DNA of 64,000 bases from Otis tarda (GCA_026413225.1 CM048557.1:61308987-61372986), one strand, 5' to 3'; positions 11,641 through 24,790 are shown, counted from the first letter of the stretch. Made by a program: numbers and translations. Notes: a model not told the origin generated them from the sequence alone.

Positions 11641-12044
11641 CTACTAAAGCAGCTCACATTTCCTTAGCGTTGTCATTTGCCTCAAGGTCTCTGCATGGTC
11701 CCAATAGCTTATTGGTACTTTGGTCCCATTTCACAATTTTCTTGACCATTGCTCCTAACGTCCCGGTGTCTTTGGTCTTAAATCCTCTGGCAAAAGCCCC
11801 TTCTCTTGATCACAAATACCTGCAAATGCAATTTATCTGCTCTCTACACCTTTTAATAGACAGCTAATAAAGTTGCTAAATAAATTCAATCCTCATTTGT
11901 ATTCTCATTTCAGCTCAACCCAAGGAGAAACTTTATCAATTATCAATTAAGTGCTACATGTGATATTTATTGCGATGTCCAAACCATATGAAGAGGCTGT
12001 CTGTGAGTGAGAGGGGTAGCAAAGGCAGCTCTGTACTTGGAGTT

Positions 12045-12185
12045 TCAGCAGGAGCCCCGGTTCAGTCCTCAGCTCCATCACTGAATAGCCACATGCCCTT
12101 ACACAAATCAATGAGTGACTCTGATCTCTCTTCCCCATATGTAAAAAGAGGATTTAAGTACTTTAGGTTTTGCCTTAGGGGTGCA
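12045..12185 (+). mobile_element. MIR-like SINE relic
   Basis: The order of motifs follows the MIR core SINE: CCGGTTCAGTCCTCAGCTCC, then a TGGCTA-type region, CTCTTCCCCATATGTAAAAA and GGATTTAAGTACTTT. These correspond to the MIR sequence around the B box, the CTGTGTGACCTTGGG segment, CTCAGTTTCCCCATCTGTAAAA and GGATAATAATA. The copy is old and heavily mutated. A chance match cannot be excluded without a profile search. Confidence 0.5.
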
Positions 12186-14020
12186 CTTCAGAGCTTACAA
12201 TGCATTCCTCCAACAATATCACAGGCTCTATATCTCTGAGGTAGAACACTCTAAAAATGTTTTCCTGACACATCATCTGTTACAGCTCCATAAATTACAT
12301 GTTCCAGCAGAAAATGTGGGTTAAAAGTCTGTTCAGCTGTTCATGCCATATCTTTTAAGCTGACCAGGAAGGGAAATCCTGGTCAATCTGGGTCAAAATA
12401 CCATCAGGAGAGTGAACCTTGGTGCTCCTTGATTTTTCTGCAGCTACCTTGGCAATGAAGCTTTCTCCCACGTGGGAAATAGATTCCTCAGATTGCAGAG
12501 CCTGGAGGATTACATACTTCTCCTTCTGTCTCAACTCAGGACCAAAACAAAGTCTCCAAATCTTATTGAATTCATATTCAAAAAAATGCAGAGAAAGTCT
12601 CTTGGTATGTGTCATTCATATCTAAGCAATTTACTTTTATTAAAACTTTTTACAATCCTTAAAAGTCAAAATAGGACATTCTGGCAAACAGGAATTGCTT
12701 CTTCTTGTCTCCCAAGTATGCAACTAGTCAACAGCAATTTTTCCTTTGAAATTTTGATAAATAAACTCAACAGAATATCCTCAGTTTTTTACTTTCCCAC
12801 CCTTTGCACAAATGCCTGGCAAAGGCTGATCCTCCCTGAAGGCCACACAAAATCAGCTGTTCAACTACTGGTAGCTGTTAACTTGAGACTTTAATGTTCT
12901 ACCACTGCCTTAGTGACTAAAAATGCAAATGTACAAGGATAAAACTTGCTGTTCTACCTTATTCCTCCAGCATGGTCATACACTGCTAGGATTACAATGG
13001 CTCTCAGCCAGACACAGATCCGAAGAGGAAACGGGAAAGGTATAAAGGTTTGTAGATGTTCACAGTGAGCTCATCTCAAGCTTAAGGAAAAGAGTATGAA
13101 GCTTGTTTGAAACTTGGGCAAGTGGGTGATGAAGGACAATGTCTAGGGGACATCCAGGAGTCAGTTATCAGCAAAAAAAGGACACCAGTGTATGGATAGT
13201 TTGTGAAAGATCTTGAAAGTGAAGACAGATCTGCTTGAAACAGCAGAGAAGGAGAGGATAAAACAGAAGAATAAGAAAATCATCTTGGCACTGGCATTCA
13301 GATTAACTGTAATGTGACAACACTACTGAGGGAAGGAGAAAAGTAATCCTACGGAGGAAAGAGCTGGAGGGAATGTGGATGAGGTGTGTGGATGAAGAGA
13401 GAATACTGTATTAAATGTAGCGGGGAGGGATCTGCAGTACAGTGTCCAGATGTGAGGAACAGAGAAGCAGGTTGAGCAACAGGCAGCATGGGCTGTTTCT
13501 GCAGCCCCGGAGAGTGAAAGAGAGAGAAAATCTAGGAGACACCAGGTTGAGGACTCAGCTGTATCCTTCACACTCTTGGACACTGTGCCTCAAGGTTGTG
13601 GTCTCTCATTCCAGGCAACGCAACTGCTTAGGGCAACAAAAGAGAGGAGAAACCAAGTTCCCTAAATCCTCAGACTCATGGGCACCCTAGAGTTTCTGGC
13701 AATGGATAACTAAACAAGTGAAACCAATCTTGGAGCACTGAGTTATGTGCTTATCCCTGAGACAATAATTAGAAGGAGATAGCATTAGAAAGAGAAGGAA
13801 AAGAGTGACTGAGACTATAAAACCTTAATTCTCTCTCTGGTACAGGCTATGGCATATCAAAAGTATCAGCTCTTCCTTCAGAAGGACAGGAGCAGAAAGT
13901 CCCTGGACATTAAAGCTCTGTCTGCACTAGGAAAATAACTCTGGAGAGAATGTTTCTGGACATTTCTGAATGTTTCTGTTTTGAAGAAAATAGGGATAAC
14001 ATGAGCTATGAAGATATGAC

Positions 14021-14044
14021 AACCTGGAAGTAGACTTCCAGGTT
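14021..14044. repeat. Inverted repeat, 11-bp arms
   Basis: AACCTGGAAGT at 14021-14031 and ACTTCCAGGTT at 14034-14044 are exact reverse complements separated by AG. As an RNA hairpin only about 10 pairs with a 4-base loop would form. One such structure by chance in 64 kb is plausible. Confidence 0.85.
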
Positions 14045-15456
14045 ATTATTTTAAAAAACCTCCACGTTTTTATTAGTCTTCTGCTATTTATGTAATGTGG
14101 CCTGATTTTCAAGTGAGCGGACTTACCAGTATTCCTCTCAGGGACTCCTCAGATGCCAGATACTCTCATCTTTTCTTACTTGAATACCTGAACACCTGAG
14201 ATGGAAACACCACAGAAAAAGGGCTAAATGTGAATGGATAGTGTTATCTGCATTTTTCTTTATTTTTAATGCTTTTGTTAAAACCTTAAGATCAACAAGG
14301 AAACTCCTCACTTTAATGTTTGTACATCCAACCAGTAAAAACCATCAGCATGAGTGACAGAAAAAAAATATTATCTTAGTGTCATCATAGGAGGGGAAGT
14401 ATTAAATAATTGTAGTGAAAGAGACAAATCAAGCTTAAAAATCTTCCTAACTATGTTATCTTCTCTAAACAACTCAGTGGGATTTATCCTGCAGTTTTGT
14501 AGAAGGGAAAGTGGAACTAAATCAGAACAAATCCAAGATACAGCAGAACCCAAACCAGAACTGCACCAGAAAATATTTATTGGGCCCATTCTGGTTTGCT
14601 AGTCATCCCTCATCCTGACTGTAGAAGAGTAAGAGAGGACATTATAGCTGTCCGTCACTCATGCATACATGCAAACCTACACACACACAAATCTGTATTA
14701 TTTTTGGAGCAAATTTTTCTGGTGTGAAACTCTCCTTAATAGAGTTTCCAAAAGTTCTTGCTATTCCTTACAAGACTGGCTCTGTTTACTTGGCATTCAG
14801 GGCCATGTAGTGATTTGTTAATGTATAGATCTGTCACAACTAATAAATCTTCACAGTGTTATGGATGACGTTATTATTTTTGATCAAGATTACAGCGTTG
14901 GCTGGCTGATGCAGTTGATATCGACGCTTACAGGCTATCATCTACTTCTTGAATATTGGCTTAAAAAACTCCAATGTAATTCAGAGCATGGCTCCATTTA
15001 AATATTAATGGCACAATGATATTGAGGGCAACAGTGTCTCTGCAGAGGCTGCAAACCATGTCCTCCATACATGCATTCATAGCATTAGGCAGCAGAAAGA
15101 GCACTTGCTGGGGGCTGGCTGCTGATTGTAATGCAGAAACATTTGTGTGCAGATGCTTGTGGGAGGTGGGAGGAGGGTGAAGGCAGAAGGGAAACCGGTT
15201 CACATGCAAGTGTGCATGCAAATACACAAATTCAGTTCCTACAGAAAGAGTAAAGTAAATCCTAATCCACTTGCTCTACCACACTTGGGTTTCAAGTAAA
15301 GGTTAAAGAAAAAAAAAGGTATATAAAGGAAAAAAAAAATAGTGCACAACATAAATAGCAAACGTGCCAAATGAATTCTATAATAAAACAGATGTAGCAA
15401 ATTATATTTAATAATGTTTGACAATTCCCCATGCAGCTAATGGTTTGTTAGAAATT

Positions 15457-15478
15457 AGTCCCTAATGTTTTAGGGACT
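15457..15478. repeat. Inverted repeat, 9-bp arms, TGTT loop
   Basis: AGTCCCTAA at 15457-15465 and TTAGGGACT at 15470-15478 are exact reverse complements around TGTT. No U-rich run follows, and this is eukaryotic DNA, so it is not a terminator. A few 9-bp hairpins are expected by chance. Confidence 0.85.
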
Positions 15479-16751
15479 GCTGGCATTTATAGTCATTTTC
15501 TTTGTCTTAATTTACATGTTTGTGTGCTGTGTGCCGTTTTTTCTGCTCCTTGCAGTTTTGTGATTATTCTTGCCTTGCCAGCATTTCAGATGCTGCCTTA
15601 ACTCACTAGTTACTCTAATAACACAATGTCCGTGGAAAGAATTTGGTAAAATTCTTTTATAGGGGTTCATTCCCTTTTTCCTCTTCATTACGCAATGAAA
15701 GCCCATTCTGCTCTGATATCCAGACTCCTGTGAGACCTACTTGTTGCCAAATATGTAACTTCTAGTCATAGATTTCACGGTATGAGCAAATAAAAAGGGA
15801 ATGCATTGTGCCGGGCACAAAAGGCAGTTCAGCTTGTACTGAACATCCTGCACTAGCAGATTCAAGTGATAGAGCCAATCCATTTTAGTCATTAGTGCCT
15901 TTTCATGCAACTGTTTAAAAACTGTTCAAAAGCACCTAAAATTATTTTGCATCACACTGACAAAATAACTAAAGTTAGGATTATATCCATTGTCCAGGAA
16001 GACGAATTAAGCCATATAAATGAATCCATATGCATTACTCACAATGCAAAACACTCCAGAGAGAACTAAAAACCAAAAGTTCATTGCTTTTCTTCCAACT
16101 CTACCAGCTGTTCTAATTTTAAAAGAAATTATCTTTCCCTACCAACTTTAGCTTGACTGAGGAATGTTGGACGTACATTAGAGCATGGGAACCTCATGCC
16201 TTCAATCCAGAACAGAGGGGTGGTAGAAACCATGTCGGCTCAAAACAAAAGTATGAGGCAGCAGTTGCCATAATATGCCTATAATAAACACAGGAAATAC
16301 TGCTCTTCTGTGGCAGAAATTCCAGATTTGCTTAAAGAAGGGGAAGAATTGCATGTTTGCAGTGGCAAAGGTGGAAGCCAAATTTCTCCTTGGGAAAACC
16401 TTAGCTCTGCTTAGGTCTCCTTGCAGTGGTCTACCCGTGCAGATTGGGACAGCGAGCAAGGATAACTCCAGGGAGAGGTCCCTCCCTGTAGTGTGCCAGC
16501 AGAGCTGCTGGTGTTCCAGGATAGCAGAGGGAAGTTCTGTGCCCAGGGACAGCTTTGTCTGCCTGGTATCTGAGAGGTGAATCAATTACTTCAGGTTACA
16601 GTTTAGAAAAGTCTGAAGTATGAAATAACAGAAGAAAAAAAAAACATTTTTTTTTTCTCATTGTGGGCTTGTTGAGACCAAGCCTTAGTCCCATGCTTAA
16701 TTTGGAACACAGATTTTTCTTACCATTTACCTATATTGTTTTTCCCACTAG

Positions 16752-16918
16752 TACAGCAGTACTTGCAGCTGGATCCAACGAGCCTGAAAATGGAAACAGG
16801 CTAAACTTCAAGGGCTGCCAGCTCACTTGCAGCCAACATAGCCACTGTGTAGTGCAGATAAAGGACAAGCAGTCTGCTCAAGTTCTGCAGACCTCCCGCA
16901 GTCTCCTCAAGTCCTCAG
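16752..16918 (+). other. Candidate orphan exon (unrecognised)
   Basis: A pyrimidine-rich stretch ending TTTTTCCCACTAG precedes 16752, and TCCTCAG|GTAACA follows 16918, so both splice signals are reasonable. The 167 bases between are open in one frame (entering at codon phase 2, leaving at phase 1). They would encode about 55 residues including CQLTC and CVVQIKDKQ, with three cysteines in the middle. I recognise no family. The open frame extends on both sides (16663-16980), so the open reading itself is not strong evidence. Two CpGs are present. It may be chance. Confidence 0.15.
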
Positions 16919-19900
16919 GTAACAAAATTATTCATCATGAAGCTCAGATAATTGGTAAGATGAAGACACAAACTCTTTAGTGCTCGACATGAACGAATGT
17001 GGCTTTTAAGAGGGCAGATGAGTGTCTCTGTGGGGCCAGAGAAATTTGAGATGACTAACTATAGTATAAAACAATAATTAATTCTTAAAAAAAAAAAAAG
17101 GAAGCCAGCACAGAGACTGTTGTGAATTAGTCCAGTACTGCTTAAAATAATGAAAAATGTTAAACAACCCCCAAAACAGGGAAGAGGTCACATTTTGACT
17201 TTGAGTTTTATTGGGTTTTGGATTTTGCAGATTTCATTAAAAAAAAAAAAGACAAAACTTCTTTCATATTTGAGAAAGGAAAGAAAGAGCACACTTTGGA
17301 GCATAACCTTGGTGCACAACCTCCTCCCTTCTCTACTTGAAGGAGATCATTACAATTTGTCAGGACATGGCTGAGTTCTAAGTATTCTGAGTGTGAAAGG
17401 TAGATGATCTTGATGTACACAGTGAAGCTTCACAGGGGACACATTCCCAGGATATAAGTCAGACTAGCTGCCATCTCAAGCACAGTTTTGATCCGCCTGC
17501 ATATGCATTTTGAAGGAGATGTGCAACTCATTCATGTACTGGGCTGCTTCAAGAAAATGTATTTAAATGTGGTAACAGAGTGCAAGATGGGAAGATTTGT
17601 CATCTGGAAACGTGCTTATATCAAAAAAAGTGTCAGCTCAAAATGGCAAAACTTAGAAAGGGATAAAAAATACAGAAAGGATAAAAATGCCAGTCTCTCC
17701 TTCTGGGCAGCTGATGGCTGAGGGGAAGTCCTATTTGATTCTACTTCATGGCCTTTTCCTTTTCCTTCAAGAACTGACATGGGTGTAAGTAAACACCAGT
17801 AAGTCCAAAAAGCGTGACTGTCTAAATTAAATATTGTCCAATTACTTGCTCCATTAGCCCTACCTGGGCTGCAGCTCTGAGTTGGATCTTATTCAGCTGT
17901 CCTCCTCAAAAAACTTTTGGTACAAAGACACTCCAGTCCAGCTCTTTGGCAGGTTTGGGGACCAATGTGTTTAAGAAATGTAGAAAAGGAAGCTGTCACT
18001 GGCTCAAAATCCCTTCAAGAAAGTTTTTTGCCAAAGTCCAGATCTCTGGGGAACACCAGTTTCCCTCAGTCTCTTGCTAACTATAACTCTAATTTGAAGC
18101 ACTAAACATTTATTCTGGTAAGCAGCCCTGCTAAAAGATGACAGGAAAATTAAATCCCTGCCAATGTCACCAGAGAACCACAATTATCAAGGCTGTGACT
18201 TGGCTTATACAAAGAAAGCTCAGCTGCTTTCTGAAGAATACCACTGGTGTTTAGTTTCCAATTCCCAGGGTCTATCACACCATCTTGATGCTCAAACACC
18301 TTAATTCATCTTGCTGTCATATCTAGCCATCACCTACGAGGCACTTTTCAAATGAGGTTCATCCTGTCTGCTAGCATAACACAGTCATCATCTGCCCTGT
18401 CATCTGAAAAATATAAATGTTTCATGCTCCACTAATAAATCTGCTACAATATTTGCTGTTGCTTGTGCAGTCTGGGGCCCTGTTTTATGGAATATTTATG
18501 AATCGCGTGCCTGATGATAATGATCATTGCTAATTGTGAGCGTCTTCCCTCCCCCTGCCCTAGTATGCAGGGCAAGCTAGGTGCTCCAGTGCGAATCTGA
18601 GCCCTCATTGTTCTCTTCCCATTACCTTTCCCACCAGCAAGCCCAGCCAGTGTGACAATTCCCCTCAATACAATGGTGTGGAAGAGGAGAAATCCACCAT
18701 GGGCAGATATAGACAAAATCAAAACCTTTTGGCCTGATTTCCCATTTAATGAGAGGAGCTGCAGTAGGAAGTTTGCAGAAGGAAGCTCTGTGTGATTATT
18801 ATCAACCACAAAAAATTACAGTTCACCACTCCCCACACCCTTCCTTTGCTGGCAGCTGCCTTTAAATGGCCATAAAAAATCAATTGCACCACCTTAGATA
18901 TTTTCCTCAGTTCTCTGTATACATTTACCTCTATCCGACAGCTCATGGTTTGATGGCTGGCAGGTATAAAGCATTTATGTGAAGTCACTGCTCGACAGAG
19001 GGAGCTTGGGGTTCGAGTAAGTAATCTACATACAGGAAAGTAAAAATACTGGGAAAGCTGGGACAGTGACGGAGAGGAGTCATGGTAATCTATTTCATTT
19101 TGCATTTTTGCCAAACCTGGAAAAATTCCCTCTGCTCTGCAGTCACCTGAGCTCAGGTAAAGGGGTGGTAAGTCATCTCTCTGCTTTGAGAAGGTGTTGA
19201 GATATGGGCCTGAGGAGACATGATCGTTTATGAGGTACATGAACACACATTGTCCATAATTCAGTGGCACCCAGGCACTTCAGCCAGAAGAGAGTTCCTT
19301 GGCGCTAATACTGTAGCTGAAAAAACACAACTTTGTTCCCAAAGCTTACACACAAAATGGGTGAGACAGGCCAGGAAAAGGGAGTTTTCTCCCTGAATTA
19401 CCAAGAGGGATCTTGGGGCCCAGAGAAGTCAAGTCCTCTTGCGCAGTATTCCCCAATATTGCAGGAAATAATGATTTAGGCTGAGGTACAGTCTGAGCTC
19501 AAGAATCAAACAAGGGCTGTGAGCAGCTGTCCATGGGCGGTCACATCAGAAGGCATACCCCAAGAGCTTTGGAGAAGTCTCTGCTGGTGCAAGCAGGCAG
19601 CACGTGACATCCTTGCTCTCGTTCACAAACTTCACTTCTTGTTTTCACAAAAGTTGTCAGACCTCCATGCCTTTAAGATCCTGCACACTGCCTAATCTGG
19701 CTGAAATTGGGTAACAGTCAAATGTCCATCAGGAAGACAGGCACACATCATATCATGAACAGCATTTCCTGAAGAAAAAAAAAGATTAAAAAAAAGAGCT
19801 CATCACTATCAGGCGCTCCTTTCTTTTGAACAAATCAATGCATCCCTTGGTAGGGCTAAGTATTGATTTATTTTATGCAAACAGTGGAGTTTGGAGTTGT

Positions 19901-21114
19901 AGATTTATGCTCCTTAGCCAAAGACAAGCTCGTCTCTGAAAGAGCATGAATTGGTGAATCGGCTAATGGCTCTTGCTCAGACTGCTAATCATTCAAATTC
20001 TTAAAGTTTTTCAAGTCAGCTATTGACCTATATTATTACATCCGGAAAGAGATATTATAAGCCACACAACAAATTAGGGGAAAAAAGACTAATCAAGATT
20101 GGTCTCAAGCCTCCAAATCTTTCCATTAAGAGCTGTTTCTATTTCCTATTATTCATTGTTTCAAGTAAAGAAGGTTTTTGAGGCATTAAGCATTTTATCA
20201 GTTGCTCCTCCATTTTAATTTTCATTGTTGCACATTTCAGTGATAAAAGATCATGAGCTGTTTTTCCTGAAGTTATTTATTAACACTCACTGTAAGGCGG
20301 ATTGAGGGGAAAGGATGAGAAACTAAATGGCCCAGATTTTTTCTTCTAGCAGGACCTGAACTGGAATCTATTTTTCACCACCAATAGACAGTACACAGCC
20401 AATGCTCATACAGACATAAGGAAAATTCAGGCCCAAAAGTGACAAAAGACTGCTGAATCCATCATTATTTTTCCACTTCACCTAGCTAACTCAAAAATCA
20501 CTGACTGCTCACTTCAAAGTGAACACAGCTGCAAAGTGACGCAAATACCATTAGCGACAGGATGACATTTCTTTCATTTATTTATTTATTTATAACGCCG
20601 AAGTTTGGCATACTGCAAAATCTGGTTGCAGGTGCAATGAGTTAATTTTGCAGCTCATAGACTCTCGGCTGGAGAGACAATGGCACTGTGGTGTGAATCG
20701 CTGCACCATAGGGCATGGTTAAGCTGAGTCCAGGCTAAGCAGGGATTTGTAGGAACAACTTGAAGAGGTGACAGCGAAGGTAAAGGAAGGAACCAAAATG
20801 AAAAAACAGGCTTGGTAGGAAAGATATGTCATTGATTATTAAGCTCTAATTGGTCTTCTTTGGAAGCAATGAAGAAAAGAGCAGGCAACTGGATTTTGTT
20901 CAGGTTAGCTCAACATCTACTTACAATGCTGAGAAGTAAAAATGTGTTTACAAGTATTTCGCACTGAGGTGGTATTAATTCTTCATAGTGGAAGATTTTT
21001 CTAATAAGTATGAGCTTTTATTTTGCTCTTATGAAATTTTTATGACTGTATAGTATAGGGTAGTATGTTTGTGTCCTTTAAATTATCAGCTGTATGGTAG
21101 CTGTTCTAAAAAGC
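16919..21114. other. Non-coding unique sequence
   Basis: No identifiable gene. The minus-strand frames at 18444-18809 (121 codons) and 18746-19270 (174 codons) overlap each other in different frames and show no domain, signal peptide or biased composition, so I treat them as chance. The segment 19860-20260 is AT-rich with little low complexity and could be conserved noncoding sequence. A short (TTTA)n run lies at 20576-20594. Confidence 0.55.
20576..20594 (+). repeat. Short (TTTA)n microsatellite
   Basis: Four to five TTTA units in a row. Short and probably stable. Confidence 0.8.
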
Positions 21115-22240
21115 AGGTGGTGAAACAGAGATAGAATAGATGATTGCTCAGGACCAAGCTACGCAGTCTCTCACTCACTACCCCGGATCTCCAAGGGAAC
21201 AGGGGAGAGATAACATAACAAAAAGGCTTGAGGTTTGATGTAAGGACAGAGAGAGATCATACAAGTTGCCATTATGGGTAAAACAGACTCAACTTGGGGA
21301 AAACTATTTATTTATTATTAAAATCAAAGCAGGATAATGAGGAAGAAAACAAAAACAACTTCCCCTTACCCCTCCCTCTTCCCGAGCTTAACTTCAATTA
21401 TCTCTACCTCCTGCCCCACCCAGAGCGGCACAGGTCAAGGGGAGGAAATAGGGAATGGGGGTTATGGTCAGTTCATCACATGTTGTTTTCCACTGCTCCT
21501 TCCTCCTCAGGGGAAGAACTCCTCACATTCCTCCCCTGCTCCAGTGCGGGGTCCCTCCCATGGGCTACAGTCCTTCGTGAAAATGCTCCAGCATGGGTCG
21601 TTTTTCCACAGGGTGCAGTCCCTCTGGAACGGGTGCCCCAGCGGGCCCTCCACGGGCCACAGCCTGCTTCAGGCATCGGCCTGCCCCAGCGTGGGGTCCT
21701 CCACGGGCTGCAGGTGGATCTCTGCCCCTCTGTGGACCTCCATGGGCTGCAGGGGGACAACCTGCTCCACGATGGTCATCACCACAGGCTGCAGCGGAAT
21801 CTTGGCCAGGAGCTGCGTTACTCCTCCCCTTCCTTCTTCACTGACCTTCGCATCTGCAGCCATTCTTCTCACAAGAAATTCTTCACAACAGGCAGGCAGA
21901 CGCCTCTCAGGATCTCTTCACATCTCATCTCCTCTCCACTTCTTGCAGCTGGGCCGGGCTGAGTTGGGCCCAGAGGGTGAGGGCCGCAAGGCCCACAAGG
22001 CTCTCACTTCCTCTTCTCTGCCCCCGCTCCAGCTTCTTCACTAGTTCTTTTTTTTTATATTTTTCCCCTTCTAAATATTTTATCACAGAGGTGTTATCAC
22101 TGAACATTCCATCAGCAATTGGCTTGGCCCTGGTCGAGTCCAGCGGACAAAGGGGAAACTTCTAGCAGTTTCTTGCAGAAGCTGCCACTGCAGCTGCCCC
22201 CCTCCACTAAACAAAAGCAACACAACGATATATCCACATC
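21115..22240 (-). mobile_element. Avian ERV long terminal repeat, minus strand
   Basis: Read on the minus strand, the distal part ends with sequence like AATAAATAAATAG, TTTTCCCCAAGTTGAGTCTG and a downstream segment rich in TCTCTCCC. I recall this as the polyadenylation/3' end of a common bird endogenous retrovirus LTR family (ERVL-type, from memory). Upstream on that strand are six degenerate units with CTGCAGCCCATGG-like cores, starting on the + strand near 21558, 21606, 21650, 21701, 21740 and 21782. Next come TCAGTGATAACACCTCTGTG and a segment like GCAGAAGCTGCCACTGCAG (+ strand) near 22180. The copy is diverged, and no gag, pol or env sequence is seen beside it. The ends are approximate and no target duplication was found. 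Open frames inside it, up to 235 codons, run on both strands and look like products of its G+C rich repeats. Confidence 0.75.
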
Positions 22241-24790
22241 TCAGATAACCACAAACATACTCAGAGGTTGCCTGTCTGTGTATAGTATAGGATCTTCTGT
22301 ATGCATACATACATCTATTTACAGCACTTACTTTGCACTTGCATTCACAACAGATTTAACTGTTGGAGACATGTAGATCCATCCTTCCCAAGGCTAACTC
22401 TGATTCATGGACACACACCTCTACCTTCTAAACTGGTTCTCAGTTTTATTTTAATGAGAACCAAGGCTGGAATAGCTGAAAATGTTGTCATGAAGTGGCA
22501 TTTTATAATTTACAAGCAACATTTGACACACTATCACCAGAAATTTGCTCAAGCTTTTAAAAACAAGGAAACCTTCAGACTTCGCATTCTTCTATCTTGT
22601 TAGATGCCCTGACTCAACCCAGAAAAATCATGCTTGCTGGGAAGATTTAATAATACTGAAGAAATTTAAGTTCATTGAAGATACATTTCTTGAAATAAAA
22701 GTAAGTGACATGAAGATTATGGAATTGAGCAGAAGTGCCAAAAGACTCTCTAAGCTTTTTCTGCAGGAATTATTCTGTGCAGGGTAAATTTCTGTGATTT
22801 TGCTGTTTTAGACTCCTACTTCTTAAGGTGTAATAAATCTCTGTTAATTTCCATTCAATTTTCTGTGTGCTACCTCTGATTAGAAGACCAGCATTGGAGG
22901 CCTCAAAACAGTTGCTCCCAGCTATTAACGGGTTCCTTTTTTCAGCAAGCCAGCTGAAGGCAGGATGAATCTTCCTGTACCCTCTCCCCAAAAGCAGCTC
23001 CTCACTTCACTCCACTAGAAGAATCTCACTAGAGGCAGAGACTCAGGCATGCTGAGATCTCCAGGGAATTCATTGTGCGATTTCCCTACCAATAATGAGT
23101 CTCTTGCATCAATTATATGAGGAAAACCCAGAAAAATCCTAGTGGAACAGGTGAAGTGTATGCATCATGCTTTGAATGTATTCCACAGTACTCCATAGGC
23201 CATACACAGATTCCAGCTGGGAGGTGTCTGACCACCCTTATGATGATACAACTGCTAGCACACCCCACGCTCTGCAGAAATGGGGATGTTGAGGGGTTAG
23301 CCACTGGCATCAACTCACCCCCAACGTCTCGAAATGTCCATACAGCACAGAATGAACTGCCCTTTTTTTTCAAAAGCATCCTTTCTGATTTTCCAAGGCC
23401 AGTGCCAGGTCACATTCCCAGTGTTTGAGCAGCTGCATTGCTTGTCATTCTCATGTGTGAAATGGAAAAATCAGGCAGTCAGATGCAGTCAGATACAAAA
23501 CCATTCATTATTACCAGCAAATACAAATACAGGGGGCTTGAAAGGAGAGGCCATCCTGAAGCCTTTTTCTGAAAATCAAGAATATGCATTGCAAGACCCC
23601 TCCCCCATAGCAAATTGCACCTTACTCAATATATTGACCTTGGATGAATAGATGAATCTCTCAGTGTTCTCATAAGCTTCATTTACATTTCAGTAAGCAT
23701 TAAACAATTAAGCCATTTTGGGATACAACTCTGCACATTATTTATGTGTGTCTCTCAGTGCCCTTCCACAGCAAAGTTCTAAGACTTTAAGAAAGCAAAC
23801 AAGACACATGAGAGAGGAGAAAAATCTATACCTTTTTTTAAACACTCCCTCTAAGGCACACCAATTTTTTTTTTTGTTCAGCCTGAGCATAGGAGAGTTT
23901 TTGAATGCTGTGGAAAAAAGGCAGAGGGAGCAATCTTAATACTTAATATAAATTTTCAGACTTGATGAAGGAAACAATTGCAATAAAGTAAGAGTTTCAT
24001 AGGTGCTATTCTATAATCCTACACTGGTAACTTCAACTCACAAAAATGATTATTTGCTAGCATGTTATATGATTGCAGTGAACCAAGTGATTAGGTTCTA
24101 CAAAGATGCACGTAATTTAGAACCAGCCTAGGCAGAGAGACATGCATGAGACATTTGTGAAAGTGCACTCAGAAGACAGAGACATAGCCAGAAGAACAGA
24201 AAATATATGCTGCCTGGGGATTTGATGCTGAACCTGTCATACGCATAGTCTCAAACACAAAAATATTTGGATTCTCTCTCAATTCAGATGATACAAAGTA
24301 TTGCTTTCCCTTGATATTCAGGGGTCGATTCAGGCACAGCCGTAAAAGAAATGGCCCCTGGAATGCATTGCTTCATCAGCAATCCTCCTTGGCATTAGGA
24401 AAGCAGCCTCGGAGATGATGTGTTGCTTGACTTTTATCCAATAACTCTATTGAATTTGTTGTCTGACCTTTTCTTTCCTTTGGATGACATCAACCATAGA
24501 GTAGTATATCATCATCATCCTCCTCACTCAAATGATGCATTTCACTAATAGATCATTAGAAAGAAAGCTCACTCTGAAGACATACGAGCACAATACATCA
24601 TGACGGAAGAGGGTGTATTGTTGATGTACTACTCAAAAGATGGCAGAGTCCAAGGAGGAGGAGATCCAAGAGGAAGCATGTTTAACTGAGAACAGACAAC
24701 TACACCACAATAAAAAGCCTTTAGCACTTCCTCACTTTGCATTATTGAAATCAGCCACAGTGGATGCTCATGCTTCTTGCTTCTCTCAGC
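22241..24790. other. Non-coding unique sequence
   Basis: No gene or clear repeat. Small opposite-strand frames (for example 23113-23428) overlap and have no domain. The stretch 24540-24700 contains GAGGAGGAGATCC-type purine sequence and an unremarkable open frame. Confidence 0.55.

Larger units (their letters stand above)
12186..16751. other. Non-coding unique sequence
   Basis: No gene or clear repeat. Two short perfect inverted repeats (14021-14044 and 15457-15478) are listed separately. Segments 14830-15015 and 15420-15520 are AT-rich and motif-dense and are candidates for conserved noncoding DNA. Purine-rich patches lie at 13200-13280 and 13760-13810. The overlapping opposite-strand frames at 16202-16585 show no domain. 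Confidence 0.55.

Noticed and set aside
19008-19020. GGGTTCGAG, resembling a tRNA B box
   Set aside because: No A box, acceptor stem or anticodon arm at the expected distances.
18746-19270. Minus-strand open frame of 174 codons
   Set aside because: No domain, signal peptide, membrane pattern or splice context, and another minus-strand frame overlaps it. A frame of this length is not rare in 64 kb of six-frame reading.
21294-22044. Overlapping open frames up to 235 codons in two plus frames
   Set aside because: They lie inside an endogenous retrovirus LTR with G+C rich internal repeats. Several frames on both strands are open, so the openness reflects composition, not a retained viral or host gene.
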